A stretch of 64,000 nucleotides of DNA from SZAS-103 sp038323475. GTDB lineage: Bacteria > Pseudomonadota > Gammaproteobacteria > Xanthomonadales > Xanthomonadaceae. The notes beneath the pieces are model-generated. The model did not search any database and was not told the DNA's origin. It was given only the letters and a program-made list of their open reading frames with translations. This document shows, in pieces, positions 25,261-34,144 of this stretch. Made by a program: the position numbers and the translations under genes. The DNA is taken from the NCBI GenBank assembly GCA_038323475.1, contig JBBQHA010000001.1, positions 12,855 through 76,854 on the forward strand, given 5' to 3'. Within the stretch, counting starts at the first letter, position 1. Each line of letters begins with the position of its first letter.

Positions 25261-27045
25261 TCAACCCCTCGGGTCAAAGATCACCGGCACCACCACGTAT
25301 GCCGGCACAGGATGGCCCTTCGCATTCCTGGCGGGAGCGAAGTGCCATTGTTTCGCTGCATCCAGACTGGCCTGATCGAATACGCCCTTCGGATGCGACG
25401 ACACGACTTCGGCATGTTTCACCGTGCCAGTGGCACCGACCTGCAATTTAAGCCGCACTTCCCCGCCGATATGCCGTGCCAGCGCTGCTGCCGGATAGTG
25501 GGGCGGCGCCTCGCGCGTCGTTCCGTCCGGGGGCGCAGGAGGAACAGGTGGCGCTGGCGGCGCGAGCGCAGGCACGGGCGGAACCGGTGGCGTGGGCGGA
25601 GGCGGAGCCAGCGCCGGTGCGACTGCATTGCGCGCGTAATGTGCATGCGAGGGTGGTGCCGGGGGAGCCGGCGGCGGCGGGGTATTCGCGCGCGCAGACG
25701 GTGCCGATGGAGCCTCAGGGGGCGGTGGGAGATCCGCGGGCACTGGTGGCGCGGGCGGCGCGGGCGGAACCGGAGGGGTTGCCGTCGCCGAGACCAAGGC
25801 CTCGATGCGATAGGAATGTCCCGCATCGTCTTTCGTTGCGAACACCGCCGGGACTCCCGAAGTCGTGGAGAAGTGCCCATAAAGGATGTCGTGATCCTCC
25901 TTCCTGGTGAAGACAACGCCATCGATCATCACGGCCGCGTTTTTCGATCCGGGCTCGGGTCCAACCCTGAAATGCAGGCCCCATGGCATCCCGTTCGCGT
26001 CCAACTTGACGCTCGCCTCGTCGCCGGCGCGGGTGATGACCGAAGGATTGGCGACGCGCTTGCCGTCGATGTTCATCGCCAACGTCACCCGGTAGTAGTG
26101 CCCGGCGAACGGTGAGGCGGTCGATGCCGCGAGTGCGTTCGCGGTGCTCCAGGCGGAATCGTGGCCTGCCATTGCGAAGCCGGCCGTTCCGAGCGCAGCA
26201 GCCGACACCAGGATCGCGCCTGCAAGACGCGCACGGCGCATGGGCAATGCGTGTTTGAGCAACATGATCCTCTCCTTCATCGGTGGTGTGTGGTGCCAGA
26301 GGCAGCCAACCGGCACGAAGTGCTCGGCGATCTGGGTCTTGAGCAAAGCGGTGGCGTAACGCTGCCGCGAACCCGGATGCATGCGCAGCACCGCCGCGTC
26401 GCAGGCCATTTCGACATCGCGGCGGAAACGCATCGCGGCGAACTGGACGATCGGGTTGAACCAGAAAAGGGTGCGCAGCAACGCGCAGACCGCGAGCGCC
26501 CACGGATCGCGGCGCAGCTGGTGCATGCGTTCGTGCGCGATCACGAGTTGCTGCTCCTCGTTGCTGTAATCGGACTCGAAACGCTCGGGCAGCACCAGCT
26601 TCTGGCGAAGCACGCCGAGCACGGCGGGAGCCGCATCGGACATGCCGCTGCGCCAGCTGCCGTCGTCGCCACGGCGCAGCCGCAGGCGCGCGACGAACCG
26701 CCGCTGCTGCCTCACCAGGACTGCGAGCAATGCGCATGCGCCCAGCATCCAGATCGCGAGCAGCCAGCGATCGGCGTCCATCGACCGCAGACTGCTGGTG
26801 ACGCGCACGACCACCGCTGGCGCCGCAGCGAAGGTCACCGGCGCGGCGAGTGTCGCCTCCGGCGCGGGCTGCGGCATCGAGAAGCATGCGGCCAGCGCTG
26901 CCAGCGGCAGCACGATCCACAGGCGATACGCGATCTCCGCGCCGAGCCAGCGCTGCAACGGCATGCGCAGCAGCAGGACCGCGACCCCGGCGAGCGAGGT
27001 CGCGACGGTCGCATTGATGAGCCATGCAAGCAGTTCAGTTTTCAT
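25261..27045 (-). CDS. M56 (BlaR1-like) membrane peptidase with C-terminal TonB domain and Pro-rich linker
   Basis: 594 residues. Three N-terminal membrane segments surround the M56 zinc protease site HERMH (in LVIAHERMHQLRRD), with the distal metal ligand in DVEMACDAAVL. A fourth membrane segment (LAGAILVSAAALGTAGFAMA) leads to a periplasmic beta domain of about 100 residues. A roughly 110-residue Pro/Ala-rich linker follows, then a TonB C-terminal domain (YPAAALARHIGGEVRLKLQV). BlaR1-type proteins relay an outside signal by cleaving a BlaI repressor; a BlaI gene and a second M56 gene lie just upstream. ATG 27045 has GGAG upstream. The signal is unknown: the beta-lactam-binding domain of BlaR1 is absent. 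Confidence 0.88.
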   Translation of the reverse strand: MKTELLAWLINATVATSLAGVAVLLLRMPLQRWLGAEIAYRLWIVLPLAALAACFSMPQPAPEATLAAPVTFAAAPAVVVRVTSSLRSMDADRWLLAIWMLGACALLAVLVRQQRRFVARLRLRRGDDGSWRSGMSDAAPAVLGVLRQKLVLPERFESDYSNEEQQLVIAHERMHQLRRDPWALAVCALLRTLFWFNPIVQFAAMRFRRDVEMACDAAVLRMHPGSRQRYATALLKTQIAEHFVPVGCLWHHTPPMKERIMLLKHALPMRRARLAGAILVSAAALGTAGFAMAGHDSAWSTANALAASTASPFAGHYYRVTLAMNIDGKRVANPSVITRAGDEASVKLDANGMPWGLHFRVGPEPGSKNAAVMIDGVVFTRKEDHDILYGHFSTTSGVPAVFATKDDAGHSYRIEALVSATATPPVPPAPPAPPVPADLPPPPEAPSAPSARANTPPPPAPPAPPSHAHYARNAVAPALAPPPPTPPVPPVPALAPPAPPVPPAPPDGTTREAPPHYPAAALARHIGGEVRLKLQVGATGTVKHAEVVSSHPKGVFDQASLDAAKQWHFAPARNAKGHPVPAYVVVPVIFDPRG

Positions 27046-27107
27046 CGTCGATCTCCGCGCCGCATTCCTCTTGCACGCCGACCCGGCAACGGTCGGCGCG
27101 TGCCTGG

Positions 27108-28328
27108 TCAACCCGCCGTGGCGGTCTTCTTGTCCGAGTCCGGCCTGAAATCAACCGGCACCCGCACCCAGCCGTCAACGGACTTCCCATGCGACGTGGG
27201 GGGATTGAACTTCCACTTCGATGCGGCATCGACCGCGACCTTGTCGAACATGCCGGCGGGCTTCGAGCTTTCGACCTTCACCGACTTCGGCTTGCCATCG
27301 GCACCAACGTGTACCAGCACAACCACCCTACCGCCGATCTTCCTGGCCACAGCATCCGCAGGATAGCGAGGAAGCGCCGCGTCTCCGGCAAAACTGGTGG
27401 CGGTCGACGCCGGATCCGTGGCGGCTTGTTTGCCGCTGTGCGTCGTCCGGGCGGGTTGCGCAGCCCATGCGGAATAGCTTCCGCCGAGGACCACGACCGC
27501 GACCAACAGTGCTCCCGCTATCTGCCGCGGCATGCCGGGCAATGGTTTCTTCAACATGGCGATACGCTCCTTGAGTGGGTGACTCGACTGCCAGTGACAA
27601 CCGATCGGCAACCCGATTTCGGCCATCTTGGTTTTCAACATCGCGTCGGCATAGCTGCGTCGCGACATCGGGAACTGCTCCAGGACGGCGGCGTCGCAAG
27701 CCAGTTCCTGGTCGAAGCGGAAGCGCGCCACCGCGTAATGGAGCAACGGGTTGCACCAGAACACGCAACGCAGCGCGGTCGCGAGCGTTTGCGCATGCAC
27801 GTCGCCGCGCCGCAGGTGCACGCGTTCATGCGCGAGCACCAGCGTTTGCTCGGCTTCGTTGTAGCGTTGCCTGAAATCGACAGGCAGGACGATGCGCGGT
27901 CGCCACAGCCCGGCGATAGCGGGACCGTGAGCGATCGCTTCGTCGTAGGGCATGTCGTCCCGGCGCCGGATGAAGCGATTGAAACGGGATTGCCGCATCG
28001 TGAAGACGACGACTGCGAGCACCGCGCCTGAGAGCCAGCACACGAACAGGATCGATGACGCATCGGTTCCGGAAGCTGGCACAAGGGCCTGCGTCAGCGC
28101 ACGCGGCATGCCGACCCATGCGGATGTGGCGGCCGGCGACATCACTGCCATGCTCGGCGCAGGGAGCAGCGCCGCGAGCGCCGCCATCGGCACCAGCAGC
28201 CAGACGGCATAGGCAGAACGCGCACCCAGCCCATGACGCAGCGGCTTGCGCACCAGCAGGACAAGCAAGATCGCCAGGCTGGTCGCGATGCCCGATTGCA
28301 GCAGCCCCGCAAGCATGTCAGCGATCAT
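27108..28328 (-). CDS. M56 (BlaR1-like) membrane peptidase with C-terminal TonB domain
   Basis: 406 residues with the same plan as its downstream neighbour but shorter. Membrane segments include SLAILLVLLVRKPL and AYAVWLLVPMAALAALL; the M56 site is HERVH (LVLAHERVHLRRGDVHA), with DQELACDAAVL as distal ligand region. A last membrane segment (IAGALLVAVVVLGGSYSAWA) is followed almost directly by a TonB C-terminal domain (RYPADAVARKIGGRVVVLVH). It lacks the sensor beta domain and long Pro-rich linker. Its start overlaps the BlaI-like gene by 11 bases, so the three genes form one operon. Confidence 0.88.
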   Translation of the reverse strand: MIADMLAGLLQSGIATSLAILLVLLVRKPLRHGLGARSAYAVWLLVPMAALAALLPAPSMAVMSPAATSAWVGMPRALTQALVPASGTDASSILFVCWLSGAVLAVVVFTMRQSRFNRFIRRRDDMPYDEAIAHGPAIAGLWRPRIVLPVDFRQRYNEAEQTLVLAHERVHLRRGDVHAQTLATALRCVFWCNPLLHYAVARFRFDQELACDAAVLEQFPMSRRSYADAMLKTKMAEIGLPIGCHWQSSHPLKERIAMLKKPLPGMPRQIAGALLVAVVVLGGSYSAWAAQPARTTHSGKQAATDPASTATSFAGDAALPRYPADAVARKIGGRVVVLVHVGADGKPKSVKVESSKPAGMFDKVAVDAASKWKFNPPTSHGKSVDGWVRVPVDFRPDSDKKTATAG

Positions 28329-28692
28329 TGTCGAGTCCCTCGATCAGTTTCTTCAGCTCGTTGATGTCCTTCCTGCTCAACTTGCCCTTTTCGCTGAAAT
28401 GCGCGACCAGAGGCGCGACACGGCCGCCGAACAAACGGTCGAGCAGGCCCTCGCTCTGTCCATGCACCCAGTCCGCGCGGGCGAGCACTGGCGAATACAG
28501 ATAACGGCGTCCGTCCTTCGCGGCGCGGATCGCTTTCTTCTTCAGCAACCGGTTGAGCAAGGTCTTGATCGTCGCTTCCTGCCAGTCCTGGCTTTTGTCG
28601 AGGGCGGCCACGACTTCGTCGGCGCTGAGCGGACTGCGCCGCCACAACACGTCCATGACCGCCGATTCGGCTTCGCTGATCTGCATGCGCAT
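28318..28692 (-). CDS. BlaI/MecI-family transcriptional repressor
   Basis: 124 residues. The winged-helix domain fills the first 75 residues (ISEAESAVMDVLWRRSPLSA; ATIKTLLNRLLKKKAIRAAK; GRRYLYSPVL), followed by the C-terminal dimerisation helices. In BlaI the cleavage site for the M56 partner lies between these two parts. ATG 28692 (MRMQISE) has AGGGA five bases upstream; a second ATG two codons later is equally possible. Two inverted repeats of BlaI-operator type overlap its own promoter, so autorepression is expected. It leads an operon with two M56/TonB proteins. Confidence 0.92.
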   Translation of the reverse strand: MRMQISEAESAVMDVLWRRSPLSADEVVAALDKSQDWQEATIKTLLNRLLKKKAIRAAKDGRRYLYSPVLARADWVHGQSEGLLDRLFGGRVAPLVAHFSEKGKLSRKDINELKKLIEGLDNDR

Positions 28693-28707
28693 ACCCGTCC
28701 CTATTCG

Positions 28708-28745
28708 ATTACGTCTGTAATTGACCATATGTTTACGCGTGTAAT
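28708..28745. promoter_or_regulatory. Two BlaI-type operators
   Basis: ATTACGTCTGTAAT (28708-28721) and TTTACGCGTGTAAT (28732-28745) are inverted repeats of TTAC-N4-GTAA form, like the TACA/TGTA boxes bound by BlaI/MecI repressors, with centres 24 bases apart. The second covers the -10 region of the blaI-like gene. Both are within 75 bases of the divergent acetyl-CoA hydrolase gene start at 28782. Confidence 0.72.
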
Positions 28746-28758
28746 CACTGCCTGTCAA
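28730..28758 (-). promoter_or_regulatory. Sigma-70 promoter of the BlaI-M56 operon
   Basis: On the minus strand a perfect -35 TTGACA (28758-28753) is followed after 17 bases by TAAACA (28735-28730). One BlaI-type operator lies in the spacer and -10, the other just downstream. Confidence 0.6.
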
Positions 28759-28781
28759 CCCGTGCGTGCGATACTTTCTGC

Positions 28782-30749
28782 ATGATCGCGCCCCGCACAG
28801 TTCCGGCCCGTTTCGACAACCTCGACGCGGCCGTGGAATTCGTGCTCGCGCGGATCGGCAAGCGCATCGTGATGGGCGCACCGCTCGGCATCGGCAAGCC
28901 GCACCGGTTGTTGAACGCCATCTATGCGCGCGTCGCCGCGGATCCTTCGATGCATCTCGCGATCAGCACGGCGCTGTCGCTGACGCCGCCGCGCGCGCCG
29001 AACGCACTCGCGGCGCGCTTCCTCGACCCGTTCCTCGCGCGCCAGTTCGGCACGGACTTCCCGAGCCTGGCATGGGTCGATGCGGAAATCCGCGACGCAT
29101 TGCCGGCCAACATCACGGTCGAAGAGTTCTACATCCAGGCCGGCGTGCTGCTGCACGCGCGTCCGGCGCAGCGTCGCTACGCCAGCCTCAATTACACCTA
29201 CGCCGCGCGTGCGATGGCCGACCACGGCATGAACGTGCTGGTGCAGAAGGTCGCGCTGGAACCCGGCGGCACGCGGCTGTCGCTGAGTTGCAATCCGGAC
29301 CTGACCTTCGATGCGGTCGAGGCGGTGGTCGCAGCGGGATTGCCGCGCCCGTTGCTGATCGCCGAAATCGACGCGACGCTGCCATGGCTCGGCGGCACCG
29401 CTGCCGTCGATGCGGACTGGTTCGATGCGGTCATCGACCTGCCCGGCCCGACGCCGCAATTGTTTGCGCTGCCGCGACAATCGGTGTCGGATGCCGATTT
29501 CGCGATCGGCCTGCATGCGAGCGCGTTGGTGCGCGATGGCGGCACCCTGCAGATCGGCATCGGTGCGCTGTCGGATGCGCTGAGCCACGCATTGATCCTG
29601 CGCCACACGCGCAATGCGGACTATCGGGCGATCCTGGAAGCGCTCTCGCCAGGCCTTGCCGAAACCCGGCTGGTCCGCGACTACGGCGGCGTCGATCCGT
29701 TCGCGATCGGCCTGTATGGCGCGAGCGAAATGATCAACGACGGATTCATGCGCCTGATCCAAGCGGGCATCGTGCGTCGCCGCGTGGTCGACGACATCGA
29801 GGTGATGCGCAGGGTCAACGACGGCACCGCGAACGCACTCGACCACGCCCTGCTCGAAAACGAAGGCCGCTTCGTGCACGGCGCGTTCTACCTCGGCTCC
29901 AAGGACCTGTATCGCTGGCTGCGCGAACTGCCCGCCGCAACGATGCGCGGCATCGGCATGACCCGCATCTCCCACATCAACGAACTCTACGGCGGCTTCG
30001 AGGCGATGGAGCGGCTGCAACGGCGCGACGCGCGCTTCTTCAACACCTGCATGCTGATGAACGTGCTTGGCGCGGCGACGTCCGATGGCGTCGACGATGG
30101 ACGGGTGGTGTCCGGCGTGGGCGGGCAGTACAACTTCGTTGCGATGGCGTTCGCGTTGCAGCACGCGCGTTCGGTGCTGATGTTCCGCGCGACGCGCGAG
30201 AGCGGCGGCCGCATCGAATCCGACGTGGTGTGGAACTACGCGCACTGCACGATCCCGCGCCATCTGCGCGACATCGCGATCACCGAATTCGGCATCGCCG
30301 ATCTGCGCGGCCGCTGCGACGAGGATTGCGTGATCGCGATGGCGGCCATCGCGGAAACGCGTTTCGTCGACGGCCTGCTCGCGAAGGCGAAGACCGCGCT
30401 GAAACTGCGCACGGATTTCGTCGCGCCATCCGCGTGGGCGACCCACACCGCCGAGCATCTTGCCCGGACGCTGCGCCCGTTCCGTCGCGCCGGACTGCTG
30501 CCCGACTATCCGATGGGCAGCGACTTCACGCCGGAAGAGGAACGCCTCGCGAAGGCGCTGGGCTGGCTTGCATCGAACACCGCGACGCCGATGAAGAAAC
30601 TGCGCACCGTCGTGTCGGCGGCCATGAGCGGACGCAGCGACGATGCCGAAGCGATGCAACGCATGCGCCTGGATGCGCCGCGCGGGATCGGCGAATGGAT
30701 CGAGGCGCGGCTGGTCGGACTGGCATTGGCGACGACGCGCACCGCCTGA
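28782..30749 (+). CDS. Acetyl-CoA hydrolase/transferase family protein
   Basis: 655 residues, longer than the usual 430-550 of this CoA-transferase fold. Two alpha/beta halves are visible: the N-terminal part with VMGAPLGIGKPHRLLNAIY and LQIGIGALSDALSHAL, and the C-terminal acetyl-CoA hydrolase domain with GVGGQYNFVAMAF near residue 450. The family moves CoA between acetate, succinate or other acids, or hydrolyses acetyl-CoA; the substrate cannot be read here. ATG 28782 is shortly after the BlaI-type operators, so it may be co-controlled by the divergent repressor. A decayed copy of its 3' end lies at 35902-35967, beyond the ABC operon. Confidence 0.85.
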   Translation: MIAPRTVPARFDNLDAAVEFVLARIGKRIVMGAPLGIGKPHRLLNAIYARVAADPSMHLAISTALSLTPPRAPNALAARFLDPFLARQFGTDFPSLAWVDAEIRDALPANITVEEFYIQAGVLLHARPAQRRYASLNYTYAARAMADHGMNVLVQKVALEPGGTRLSLSCNPDLTFDAVEAVVAAGLPRPLLIAEIDATLPWLGGTAAVDADWFDAVIDLPGPTPQLFALPRQSVSDADFAIGLHASALVRDGGTLQIGIGALSDALSHALILRHTRNADYRAILEALSPGLAETRLVRDYGGVDPFAIGLYGASEMINDGFMRLIQAGIVRRRVVDDIEVMRRVNDGTANALDHALLENEGRFVHGAFYLGSKDLYRWLRELPAATMRGIGMTRISHINELYGGFEAMERLQRRDARFFNTCMLMNVLGAATSDGVDDGRVVSGVGGQYNFVAMAFALQHARSVLMFRATRESGGRIESDVVWNYAHCTIPRHLRDIAITEFGIADLRGRCDEDCVIAMAAIAETRFVDGLLAKAKTALKLRTDFVAPSAWATHTAEHLARTLRPFRRAGLLPDYPMGSDFTPEEERLAKALGWLASNTATPMKKLRTVVSAAMSGRSDDAEAMQRMRLDAPRGIGEWIEARLVGLALATTRTA

Positions 30750-30759
30750 CCGCTTGCGT

Positions 30760-31992
30760 TCAATCCACCCGCAACGCCGCGATCGGATCCAGTGCCGCTG
30801 CCTGGCGCGCCGGATACACGCCGAAAGCCAATCCAACCGCAGCGCACAGCACGGTCGATAGCAGGATCGGCAATGGCGCCCAGGCGACCTGCCAGCCGGC
30901 GAACGCAGCGATCAGGTACGCCAGCAGTGCACCGAACACCAGCCCCAGCAACGCGCCCGCTGCGCAGATGACGGTCGATTCGCGCAGGAACTGGGCGACG
31001 ATATCGCTGCGGCGCGCACCCAGCGCGCGCAGCAATCCGATCTCGCGGCGACGCTCGAGCACGTTCGCAAGCATGATGTTCATGATGCCGATGCCGCCGA
31101 CGAGCAGGCTGACGCCGGCGATCGCACCCATCACCACGCGGAAGATGTTCTGCGTTTTCTGGTGCTGCTGGAACAACTGCTGCGGCACCAGCAACGAATA
31201 GTCCTCGACGCCGGCATGGCGCTGGTCGAGTAGCGCAGACAGCACCTGCGCGCCGTCGGCCATCGTGGCCGGATCGGCCAGCCGCAGCATCATGCGATCG
31301 ATTTCGGCATCGAGCGGCTGGAAGCGGAAACGCATGCGCGCGGTCGACAGCGGCATGAACACGCGGTTGGTTTCCAGGCCCAGTTGCACACCCTCGAACT
31401 TGTCTCCGCCAAGGTCGCGATCGGCGAGCACGCCGACCACCTGCAGCCAGACATGATTGATCTTGATCGGCTGGCCGACCGCATTGCCCGCGGGAAACAG
31501 GCTGCGCGCCGCCTGGTGGCCGAGCACCGCGACCTGCGCGACGTCCGCATCGTCGGCAACAACGAATCCGCGCCCCTGCTCGACCTTCAACGAGGACATT
31601 GCAAAGAAACCGGGGCTGACGCCGCTGGCAGTGGCATCGCTGGAAGCAAGATCGCTGAAGATCGAATCGACGCGGACTTCCTTTTCCGCCGCCCAATCGG
31701 TCGCACCCGGCACGACCGAGCGCGCGGCGGTCGCATCGGCGAGGGTGAGGCCGAGGCTGCGGGCGCGCGCCTCTTTCAGCGACTGGTCGTCCTGTTGCCT
31801 GGCTTGCGCGATCAGGTTGTTCAGGCCCAGGCCCTCCACCAGGTGCAGCGCTTCGCGCCGGCTGCCTTCGCCGACGGCCTGCATCGCCACGATCGCGCCG
31901 ATGCCGAAAATCAGCCCAAGCAAGGTCAGTCCGGTGCGCAGTTTGCGCCGCGACAATTCCTCGAGCGCCTCGCGCCAGACCAGCGGGATCAC
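30760..31992 (-). CDS. MacB-like ABC transporter permease
   Basis: 410 residues of the MacB/FtsX permease type. One N-terminal membrane segment (TGLTLLGLIFGIGAIVAMQA) is followed by a large periplasmic MacB-PCD domain (about residues 45-270) and three C-terminal segments (VVMGAIAGVSLLVGGIGIMN; STVICAAGALLGLVFGALLA; PILLSTVLCAAVGLAFGVYP). The ATPase is a separate protein at 35120-35794. It is the last gene of a five-gene operon and its start overlaps the adaptor gene before it. The cargo is unknown; MacB relatives expel macrolides, peptides or siderophores, or act in envelope stress. Confidence 0.9.
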   Translation of the reverse strand: MIPLVWREALEELSRRKLRTGLTLLGLIFGIGAIVAMQAVGEGSRREALHLVEGLGLNNLIAQARQQDDQSLKEARARSLGLTLADATAARSVVPGATDWAAEKEVRVDSIFSDLASSDATASGVSPGFFAMSSLKVEQGRGFVVADDADVAQVAVLGHQAARSLFPAGNAVGQPIKINHVWLQVVGVLADRDLGGDKFEGVQLGLETNRVFMPLSTARMRFRFQPLDAEIDRMMLRLADPATMADGAQVLSALLDQRHAGVEDYSLLVPQQLFQQHQKTQNIFRVVMGAIAGVSLLVGGIGIMNIMLANVLERRREIGLLRALGARRSDIVAQFLRESTVICAAGALLGLVFGALLAYLIAAFAGWQVAWAPLPILLSTVLCAAVGLAFGVYPARQAAALDPIAALRVD

Positions 31993-33188
31993 GAACCCTC
32001 GCCCTTGCCGCGCGCCGGCAGCAGCAGGATGCGCTGGCCGGCGACCAGGCCCTTGGTGACCTCGGAACGCGCCGTGCCGCGCGCGCCGAGGACGACTTCA
32101 TGGCGCTCGACGCGGCCGCCATCCGCGACCTGGACATAGGTATGGCCGGATTCGGTGATCAAGGCGACGTTGGGAACGGTGAAGCCGCTCTTCGCGCGCC
32201 GGATGAAGATGCGCGCATGGAATCGCTGGCCGGGCACCCATGCATGGCCAGCCGTATCCGCCGCGGAGACCGTCGCCTTCATCAGGATGTATTTCACCGG
32301 ACTCGACTGGCTGCGTACCTGCGCGGAACCGGCGACCCACGAGAGCCTGGTTTCGATCGCCTGCGCCGGACGGCCGGTCGGATACAGGCTGACCGCGTCG
32401 CCCACCTGGGCGCCTTGCACATCGAGTTGCGGCAACGCGAGCTCGACTTCCAGCGCATGCGAATCGGGCAGGCTCGCGAACGGGCTGCCCGCCCACAGAT
32501 TCGCCCCGAGCTGCGGTTTGTCGCCGTTCCAGCCCTCGTTGAGCATCAACACGCCGTCGTGCGGCGCAGTCAGTACGAGGGCGTCGAGATTGCCTCGCAG
32601 GTTCTTTGCGCTGAGGTCGAAGGTCGCGCGCTGCGCGTCGAGCACGGCGAGTTCGGCGCCGCTGCGCTTGCCCGACTGTGCGCGCTTCCATTCCAGCATG
32701 TCCTGCTTGGCGCCGAGGTAGTGCTGGTCCTGCACCGCATCGAGCACCTTGCTGCGCGCATACATGTCCAGCGGCATGTTTGCGTAGCGGCGGGCGATCC
32801 CGAGGTCGGTGGCGACCTGCGCCAGGTCCACGTCCACGCGGCCCTGGGCCGCATCGAGGCCGTCGTGCTTGGCCGCGTGGGCGAGCGCATTGCGCTGCAG
32901 GTCGAGCATCGCCTGTGCAAGCTGCAGCCGGCTGTCGGCCGCGGTGAAGCGCGCGACGACCTGGCCGGCTTTCACCACGCTGCCATCGGGCAACATCCAG
33001 GTCAGTTGGCGCTGCGCCCATTGCGGCCCGGGCACCGGCAGCAGTGTGGCCTTGGTCGACTTGAGTTCGCCGGTCGCCTCGGCCACCAGTTCGACCGGTT
33101 CGACGCGCACGGTCTCCATCGGGCCGGTCCCGGCGGAGTGGCTGCACGCGGCGAGCAGCAGCAACAGTGCAAGGGGTGGCTGTCTCAT
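31989..33188 (-). CDS. HlyD/MacA-like periplasmic adaptor, lipoprotein (third adaptor)
   Basis: 399 residues. A lipoprotein signal peptide (PPLALLLLLAACSHS, lipobox LAAC) is followed by a biotinyl-lipoyl-like segment split by a helical hairpin (about residues 95-200). The second lipoyl half appears as LTAPHDGVLML, then beta-barrel and membrane-proximal domains (QRFHARIFIRRAKSGFTVPN; GLVAGQRILLLP). Adaptors of this type link an inner-membrane transporter to TolC. Start and stop overlap its neighbours. It is the largest of three consecutive adaptor genes. Confidence 0.85.
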   Translation of the reverse strand: MRQPPLALLLLLAACSHSAGTGPMETVRVEPVELVAEATGELKSTKATLLPVPGPQWAQRQLTWMLPDGSVVKAGQVVARFTAADSRLQLAQAMLDLQRNALAHAAKHDGLDAAQGRVDVDLAQVATDLGIARRYANMPLDMYARSKVLDAVQDQHYLGAKQDMLEWKRAQSGKRSGAELAVLDAQRATFDLSAKNLRGNLDALVLTAPHDGVLMLNEGWNGDKPQLGANLWAGSPFASLPDSHALEVELALPQLDVQGAQVGDAVSLYPTGRPAQAIETRLSWVAGSAQVRSQSSPVKYILMKATVSAADTAGHAWVPGQRFHARIFIRRAKSGFTVPNVALITESGHTYVQVADGGRVERHEVVLGARGTARSEVTKGLVAGQRILLLPARGKGEGS

Positions 33189-34144
33189 GGCGCCCTCGCG
33201 TCCGTCGCCGTGATCTCGACCCGCACCGGCTGTCCCGGGCGCAGTCGTGCCGTGCCGGCTTCGAGCGCGATCAGGACTTCGACCACTGGAATCGGCTGCA
33301 CGCGCGATTTGCTGCGCACTGCGTGTCCGATCTCGACGACGCTGCCACGCAAGGTCGAGCCCAGGCCGCCTTCAACCCGGATGCGGACGGCGGCCCCCGG
33401 CGCGATGCGCATGAGGTCGCGCTCGGGCAGGTCTGCGCGTACGGCAAGCGTACCCATGTCCGGAATCTGCGCGATCGACTGGCCTCGCCATGCCTGCGAG
33501 CCGACGTCGAACTTCTGGCCATCCCAGTTGGAGTTGTGCAGCATCACGCCGGCCCGCGGAGCGCGCACGCTGAGCGCTGCGATCGAGCCCTGCAACGACC
33601 CGACCTCGGCCTGCAACTGGCCGGCTTCTGCCTCGACCAAGCGCCGCTCCTGCAGGCGTTGCTCGGCGGCGAGTTGCTCGCGGTCCTGCACCAGCGCCAT
33701 GCGACGCTGGGCCTGGCGAAGCCCGATCAGCAGTTTTCTGTACTCGATCCCGGCCACCAGTCCCTTGGGCTGGCTGGCCTTGCGCTGCGCCTTGTCCAGG
33801 TTGGCCCGCGCTTCGTCGGTCGCCAGATGCTCGGTGCGCGCGCGCGCGTCGAGCTCGATGAGCAGTTGCGTGCGCTGGCTCTGCTTTTCCTTGAGCAGGC
33901 TCTGCTTTTCGGTCAGCTTGGTCGCCAGCTGGCCGCCATCGAAACTGGCCACGACCTCGCCCTTCGCCACTGCCGCGCCGTCGGCGGAGAGCTGGGTGAT
34001 GTTCATCATCCAGAGATCGTCGATCGCCGGCGGCGTGATCGCCGCGCTTTGCCGGGCGATGATTTCACCTTCGGCGCGCACGCTGTCCACCCGCGCATCG
34101 GCACTCGCCGACAACAGCAACAGGATCGACAGGACCGCCTTCAT
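33185..34144 (-). CDS. HlyD-like periplasmic adaptor (second adaptor)
   Basis: 319 residues with a short signal peptide (MKAVLSILLLLSASADA). A first lipoyl half (ITQLSADGAAVAKGEVVASF) is followed by a long coiled-coil hairpin (about residues 70-175, rich in KQSQRTQLL- and EQRLQERRL-type heptads), the second lipoyl half (LSVRAPRAGVMLH) and a beta-barrel domain (LRPGQPVRVEIT). The N-terminal frame extension to 34276 is ignored because ATG 34144 overlaps the upstream stop (ATGA) and starts the signal peptide. It probably assembles with the two other adaptors or forms a mixed ring. Confidence 0.82.
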   Translation of the reverse strand: MKAVLSILLLLSASADARVDSVRAEGEIIARQSAAITPPAIDDLWMMNITQLSADGAAVAKGEVVASFDGGQLATKLTEKQSLLKEKQSQRTQLLIELDARARTEHLATDEARANLDKAQRKASQPKGLVAGIEYRKLLIGLRQAQRRMALVQDREQLAAEQRLQERRLVEAEAGQLQAEVGSLQGSIAALSVRAPRAGVMLHNSNWDGQKFDVGSQAWRGQSIAQIPDMGTLAVRADLPERDLMRIAPGAAVRIRVEGGLGSTLRGSVVEIGHAVRSKSRVQPIPVVEVLIALEAGTARLRPGQPVRVEITATDARAP

